In this document: positions 59,153-64,000 of the stretch, piece by piece
How the letters are laid out: every line of letters begins with the position of its first letter
Numbering within the stretch: the first letter of the stretch is position 1
Source: Brassica napus
Lineage: Eukaryota; Streptophyta; Magnoliopsida; Brassicales; Brassicaceae
Length of the DNA stretch: 64,000 nucleotides
Reading direction: 5' to 3'
Assembly: GCF_020379485.1 (NCBI RefSeq)
Contig: NC_063444.1
Coordinates: forward strand, 124,001-188,000
Program-made: the position numbers and the translations under genes
The notes under the pieces: model-generated
What the model saw: only the letters and a program-made list of their open reading frames with translations
What the model was told of the DNA's origin: nothing
The model's database searches: none

Positions 59153-59544
59153 GTATAATCAATTAATCATATATGTTATCTTATCTTTTCATTGTTCGGT
59201 TACACTTTTGTTTTGTCATCGAAAATATTTAATTTATCAATATTTATCCTCATGCTCAAGCCGAGTTATAATTATGTAAAATAAATATAATAAATCGTAA
59301 ATTTAATAATAGAAGATAATTTAATCAAATAGAATAACTCGATGGATTCATCTCACCTTGGAATCTTCCTTCTTTTCACGACGAAGAGACAAAGAAACAA
59401 AAAGCTATGGCTCAGATTTCGTCAATGTTTAGTGAAACTTCAAATATTATAAACTACATCTCCTCGCAGCTTCGCTCAGCTTTCTCGTTTTTAATTCCCA
59501 CTCTCATTTGAACAATTGTACTTGAACTAAGGGCGCGAACGTGC

Positions 59545-59582
59545 AGTCCACGAGGGACTCACGTGGGGATCTCCCTCGGACT
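59545..59582. other. GC-rich hairpin with a CACGTG loop
   Basis: AGTCCACGAGGGA (59545-59557) is nearly the reverse complement of TCCCTCGGACT (59572-59582). CACGTG (59560-59565) lies in the loop. Its role is unknown. Confidence 0.5.
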
Positions 59583-59792
59583 CGGCGGAGCAAACGGGTC
59601 TCAACTTTTCATGTCCTCGTAACTTATGATTTTATCCTTTTAAATGTTTGTGTGTCTTCTTCTGATCTTTTCTTACAACAGTTTATCTTTTCTTTTGTAG
59701 TACGGTTTCGTAAAAGAAAATTTGTTTTGACTTAAGGTTTCGTAATAGTATAAGTTTGATCAACGTGTTACTATTATTTGAGATTCATCTTT

Positions 59793-59960
59793 GGATATAG
59801 AGCCGCTCACGTGCAAGTTCTATGAGAATATTACGATCTAAGACCTATATTCAGTTGTCACTTCTTGCCCATGCACACTAATATACAGCACTTTTGTCGA
59901 CTTGCGTTAGACTTATGAATTAGGATATAAGAAGCCCATTCACGTGCAAGCTTAGGTTCA
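59793..59960. repeat. Diverged duplication carrying CACGTGCAAG twice
   Basis: GGATATAGAGCCGCTCACG (59793) and GGATATAAGAAGCCCATTCA (59924) begin two related blocks about 132 bp apart. Each contains CACGTGCAAG (59808 and 59941), a G-box followed by the same four bases. They could be bZIP/bHLH binding sites or relics of an element. Confidence 0.5.
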
Positions 59961-60406
59961 GTACGCTATTTCTTTGGGGCCTATAAGATACATCTGTATT
60001 GACTTTGCCCCGTTAACAATTAAAATACAATTAAGGCCCATTAACTGAAGATATTGTTCTCGTTTTTTTTTTCTTTAATTCTCCTTTGGGCAATTCCTCT
60101 GTTATTTTTAAGTTTTAACGCACAGACGACGTGGCATGAAGAAGTAATTCACATAGAAATAGTGCATATAATTTCGTAACAAATTTCTAATTTTCGTAGA
60201 AGAACATTTTACTTACGTTTAACGTTTGCAAACATACGTTTAATGTTTAAGTTATGGGTTCATATACAAAGAAAGATACTTGTGTTTGATTCTACTTAAC
60301 GTTTAATACTTAAAGAGTTATGGGTTCATATCGAAAGAAAGAGACACTAAAAGTCTAAAATTAAACATAAACACACAGGATGAAAAACAACGGTCGTGAC
60401 CGTGGA

Positions 60407-60510
60407 TATGGTATGAGTGTTTTTTTGACTAAACCAGGTTATGGTATGAGTGTTTTTTTGACTAAATTATGGTAGTTGTTTTTTTTTGCTAAAACAAATT
60501 ATGGTAATTG
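60407..60510. repeat. Four-fold short tandem repeat with T runs
   Basis: TATGGTATGAGTG (60407, 60440) and the related TTATGGTAGTTG (60467) and TTATGGTAATTG (60499) are each separated by a T run followed by GACTAAA or GCTAAAA. Period is 27-33 bp. It can be read as tandem duplication or as repeated homopolymer insertion into duplicated target sites. Confidence 0.6.
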
Positions 60511-61174
60511 TTAATTAGCAGAAGAAATAAAGTAAAGGAATGTGTTTATTCGTTAATTGTAAAACCATATGTACAAGTAATCATCGTATTATAGTGGATA
60601 AAAACACTCCATTTATATTTAGAACTTGCGATTGTTTTGCATATAAATGGGCTCGAGTGTGTTTGATGCGACCATAAACCACGCGTCTGTGGTCGGGTGA
60701 TCAGCTGTTCCGTGGATCCCTAAAAAAACCTGAATCCGCACCACACCAGATTTCCACACTCGTGAACACCGAAACTTTCACATTCTCTTTCCGATGAATG
60801 ATTTACCATTTTTTTTTTTATGCGACCATATACTGCATCCACCGCGCGCTAATATATTTCACCATACAAACTACAAAGTCTTAAACTTTGCCAATCACAC
60901 CACAGAAAATAAGGAATCGTCTCACGACATGTCCACATACATGATCCTCAGATTGTAAAATAGTACATTGTTAACCTTACAAATAACAAACCCTAACCAC
61001 CACCAGACAACACACATTACACATATAGAACCACGTACCTATTTCCAAACGAGAATATAGATATAGTTATTACTTATTACTTTTCCTGAAGGTATTGATT
61101 AATATAGGGATGATCAGTTAGAGGCAGGATTTTTTATTAATTTAAAATTAAAGCAATCAAGACAAATTAGAATA

Positions 61175-63395
61175 TCACCAGAAGAAGTTGGAGAGAGGAG
61201 AGTGGTGAGAGTAGGAGAGAGAGTCGTCGTCGAGATGATTAGAAGGAGGGTGAAGATGTCTTCCTTCGTAAGTTGTGATTACCATCCTTGGATCATCTGC
61301 TAATCTCTCCACCCTCTTCTTCACCCTACACTTGTCCTGTGTGCATCTGTAATAGCTCCTGCCATTTGAAAATTATAATACTCGTATTAGTTAACCTAAT
61401 TTCATCATTTTTGATGAAAAATGCATCACAACAATTATACATCTATCTACCGATAATGAGAAAAGCTAGTTTTCGTTCTCAGTGTTATACCATAAAACCA
61501 GTGTTTAACTAACTCTAAGATAGTCTAGAAAATGATTTCATATTGTGAACTAAATCAAGATTCATATATCAAATTACATTCATATATACTATATATATAT
61601 ATATATCTCAAAGGAACATATTTTTTGTGTAAGGGAAACCGTATACCTAGTGCTATATCACACAGATACCGACAGTCAAATGGAACTTTATTACCGATCG
61701 AGCTCATGATAAAACTTTACAAAGGAACTAAAGTAGTATAATATGAAGAAACAATACCGTTTGAACAATTAAAAAAAAAATGAAGAAACAATACCAATTA
61801 ACCAAACAAATCATTGTTGGTAAATTTCAAATGTCAACTTCAAAGAGAGAGAGAGAGAGAGAGACATGGAGAATATTAAGGAAACCCCATATGTCTCACA
61901 TAATACTCAAATGCTTCCACATGAATCATTTATCCACCTATTTTTGTCTCTTTTTGTAAACGGTTGTCTTTTTTTTCTTGATTTATTGTATAATTACTAA
62001 TATTCCCACTGGGCCAGTAGTCTTTGTTATCATAGAATTGATAATTAGTAGAGAACAAGATACTAATAATTTCCAATTCATTAGCAAAATGCTGAAGCAA
62101 TTTTAGTCTTTAGATGGCTCACACAATTAAATTCTTCAGGCTACATTTTCTCATCATATTAGCTATCGTTAAAAACTTGGAAAAAAAATCTGATTTAAGT
62201 CGGTAAAGTTCCTAGAATAAGTCATCATTAACCCCCAAGCGAAGAGATAACCGATATATAAATCATATTAACTAGATAAGTACAGAAATAGAGTACAAAA
62301 CTTAAAACCAATTTCGAATCTATAACGAGTTTTTGATTAAATTAATCTACGAGAAACAAATACCTGGGATGTTGAGTGTTTTTGACAACTTTCTGACCAT
62401 ATTTTCTCCATCTATATCCATCATCTAAGACATCAACATCACTTAGCGTCTTAAAGCAAAACCGAGGCTCCCTTACTTTTCTTCTTGTCTTAAGCTTCTT
62501 CATCTTTAAAGTACACCCTACTCCTACAGGCGTCGTATTATGTTTATCACGACGAAGAGTATCATTATGTTGATGATCCTCGTCATCATTAATACGACCA
62601 CCATTACCAACATCGTCATCAATATCATATACATGAATCTCGCTTCCATGGTTGTTTTTCTTACTGTATCCATATTCTGCTTGACAACTCCCTGCCCTAA
62701 ATAACATTAACACAACGCCTTTTACATAAGTAGCTGTGGCATGTGTGCATGCATGGCACTTCAAACTAATTAAAAAATTATGTAGTAGAATGAATAGATG
62801 ATAGTTAAATACCTCATAAAAGAAAATCAATATCTTATGTCGGGAAAGGGATATTGAGATATAATCATATAAAGTTGTAGTTGTAGAGAATCTATTTTTA
62901 GACCCTTAGAAATCTATTAGTATTTCTTTCTGTTTTTGTTTTGGTTTTGTAATTTGAATAGATCCTTTGAGACTTTAACTTATTTAATATATCATTTTCG
63001 TAAGTAACTTACCATTGATTTAAATAGGGCCGTTGGGATGATATACCACCGGTGAGACGATGATGATCAAGATTAACAATACCATCATGAGCATCCTTTT
63101 GCTTTGATGGGGATAATGAGGAGATCGAGATTAGGGTTGCCGGGAGATTGGCCATGGAATTGATGGGATCTTGAGGATGAGTTAGAAATGAAGGAGGGTT
63201 ATTTTGAAGGAAGGAGTTTAAGGAGTGATGACTCAGAAATGAAGACGCAAGAGAAGGAGATGATGATGAAGGAGAAGAAGAAGAAGATAGTGTTTGATTA
63301 GGGAAAGAGAGAAAAAAACCCAGATGGTTACTATTAGGGTTTATGATGTTTTGTGGTTCATCGTACAAGCTGATTCCTTGGTTTATCGTACCCAT
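61175..63395 (-). CDS. WRKY13: WRKY transcription factor 13, group IIc, complete
   Basis: Three exons on the minus strand, 63395-63013, 62696-62364 and 61358-61175, keep frame (donors GTAAGT and GTATTT, acceptors TTTAG and GGCAG) and give 299 residues. The start [14 protein letters not shown], a Ser-rich stretch (about residues 38-60) and an acidic Asp-rich stretch precede a basic [16 protein letters not shown] segment. The DNA-binding domain [12 protein letters not shown] follows; the second intron splits the codon of the Arg in HPRSYYRC, the standard WRKY position. The zinc finger is C-X4-C (CTQDKC) with a terminal HLH (HxH). The protein ends LSNFFW. It binds W-boxes; WRKY13 promotes stem sclerenchyma and lignification and influences flowering. 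The syntenic gene is At4g39410. Confidence 0.95.
61743..61795. repeat. Poly(A) micro-insertion in WRKY13 intron 2
   Basis: ATGAAGAAACAATACC occurs at 61743-61758 and 61780-61795. Between them is GTTTGAACAATT plus A9, a 21-bp poly(A)-ended insert between 16-bp duplications. Confidence 0.65.
61844..61864. repeat. GA microsatellite in WRKY13 intron 2
   Basis: About ten AG/GA dinucleotides in a row in the intron. Confidence 0.85.
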
Positions 63396-64000
63396 ATCCC
63401 TCTCTCTTCTTTCTTTTACGCAAAAGCTTGGGAGATATGAGACTGTGTATGTGCGTTGGGAGAGAGAGAGAGCGTAGAGGGAATTTTGGTTTGATTTTAT
63501 GTTGAGACAATCCAATCCATTTATGTGAGTGTTTCGATAAATATATAAATGTTGGAAAAAGAAAGTTGCAGGTAGGTCCAATAAGATTGGCTTTGTAGGA
63601 AGATTTACATGTGACTAGAATGCTAATTGTTTTTCATTCCTTGGTTAGAAACTAAATTAAATTAAAATAAAATAAAATAAATAAACACTAATATTGATAT
63701 CCATATAACTAAAGTATATTTTCAGTTGTAGTTGTTTAAGGAATTTTGAGGTTGAAGACGTTTGTTATCTGAAAAAAGAACGGTCTCACCATCAGAGCAA
63801 CCGGTACGATTAGAATTTCTATAATAGTCAAATTTTCGTATGTGATGGGAGAGCAGTACGGGAGTATCATACATACGTCATAAAAATAGTAATACATGAG
63901 TTAGAGTTCTATGCGGTTGATGTTACAAATGTTTTACCGATTAGATCACACTGCATGAATTAAATTATACGTTAGTCCAGTGGCCTTGCAACTTTCACTT
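63396..64000 (-). promoter_or_regulatory. WRKY13 leader and upstream region
   Basis: The minus-strand leader is rich in CT (GAGAGAGAGAG on the plus strand near 63460). A TATATATTTAT word near 63538-63548 is a reasonable TATA box about 145 bp upstream of the ATG. No other gene is seen up to the window end. Confidence 0.45.

Larger units (their letters stand above)
58101..61174. other. Intergenic region downstream of WRKY13
   Basis: No gene is supported. It contains a poly(T) micro-insertion (59100-59152), a GC-rich hairpin with a CACGTG in its loop (59545-59582), two more CACGTGCAAG sites in a diverged duplication (59793-59960) and a four-fold short repeat with T runs (60407-60510). Confidence 0.5.

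Overview
This is plant nuclear DNA from a Brassicaceae genome, most likely the genus Brassica. It is AT-rich, with GT-AG introns, TATA boxes, CACGTG motifs and plant transposons. The recognisable genes follow the order I recall for the lower arm of Arabidopsis thaliana chromosome 4, about At4g39320 to At4g39410. Orthology and locus numbers come from memory plus reading the translations; no database search was run.

Layout. 1-2.65 kb: a small MGNC-start acidic protein, an eroded cinnamyl-alcohol-dehydrogenase relic (CAD9 position), an egg-cell secreted EC1-type protein (minus strand) and a nuclear tRNA-His. 3.49-4.84 kb: a poly(A)-tailed retroposon with 14-bp target-site duplications and one long ORF. 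8.18-12.86 kb: a complete 12-exon cellulose synthase (CESA2-like). 14.1-14.5 kb: a small unknown protein. 15.2-16.3 kb: a cluster of four U14 box C/D snoRNA units behind a site II/telo-box/TATA promoter; one unit has lost the domain B guide. 17.7-18.35 kb: a non-autonomous hAT-type element. 19.3-20.6 kb: a nucleotide-sugar transporter (URGT4-like). 20.6-28.8 kb: gene-free DNA with inverted-repeat elements and a Helitron. 28.9-32.5 kb: intronless BRI1. 33.19-33.26 kb, minus strand: a short ORF whose first 11 residues match the POLARIS (PLS) peptide as I recall it. 33.45-54.66 kb: about 55 copies of a roughly 352-bp AT-rich satellite, interrupted by a 5'-truncated LINE. 54.7-55.86 kb: a second probable Helitron. 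56.7-58.1 kb: a dead LINE ORF1-type fragment. 61.2-63.4 kb: WRKY13 (minus strand).

The genes are independent plant loci, not an operon. Shared themes are cell wall and growth (CESA2, nucleotide-sugar transport, WRKY13), hormone signalling (BRI1, POLARIS), reproduction (EC1) and RNA biogenesis (U14, tRNA). The most notable observations are the PLS-like ORF with a satellite array starting about 190 bp upstream of it, the U14 cluster with a copy lacking domain B, several direct-repeat-flanked homopolymer micro-insertions that look like poly(A)-only retroposition scars, and a duplicated splice acceptor in CESA2. The UBP27 and At4g39380 orthologues expected between the U14 cluster and the transporter are not visible.
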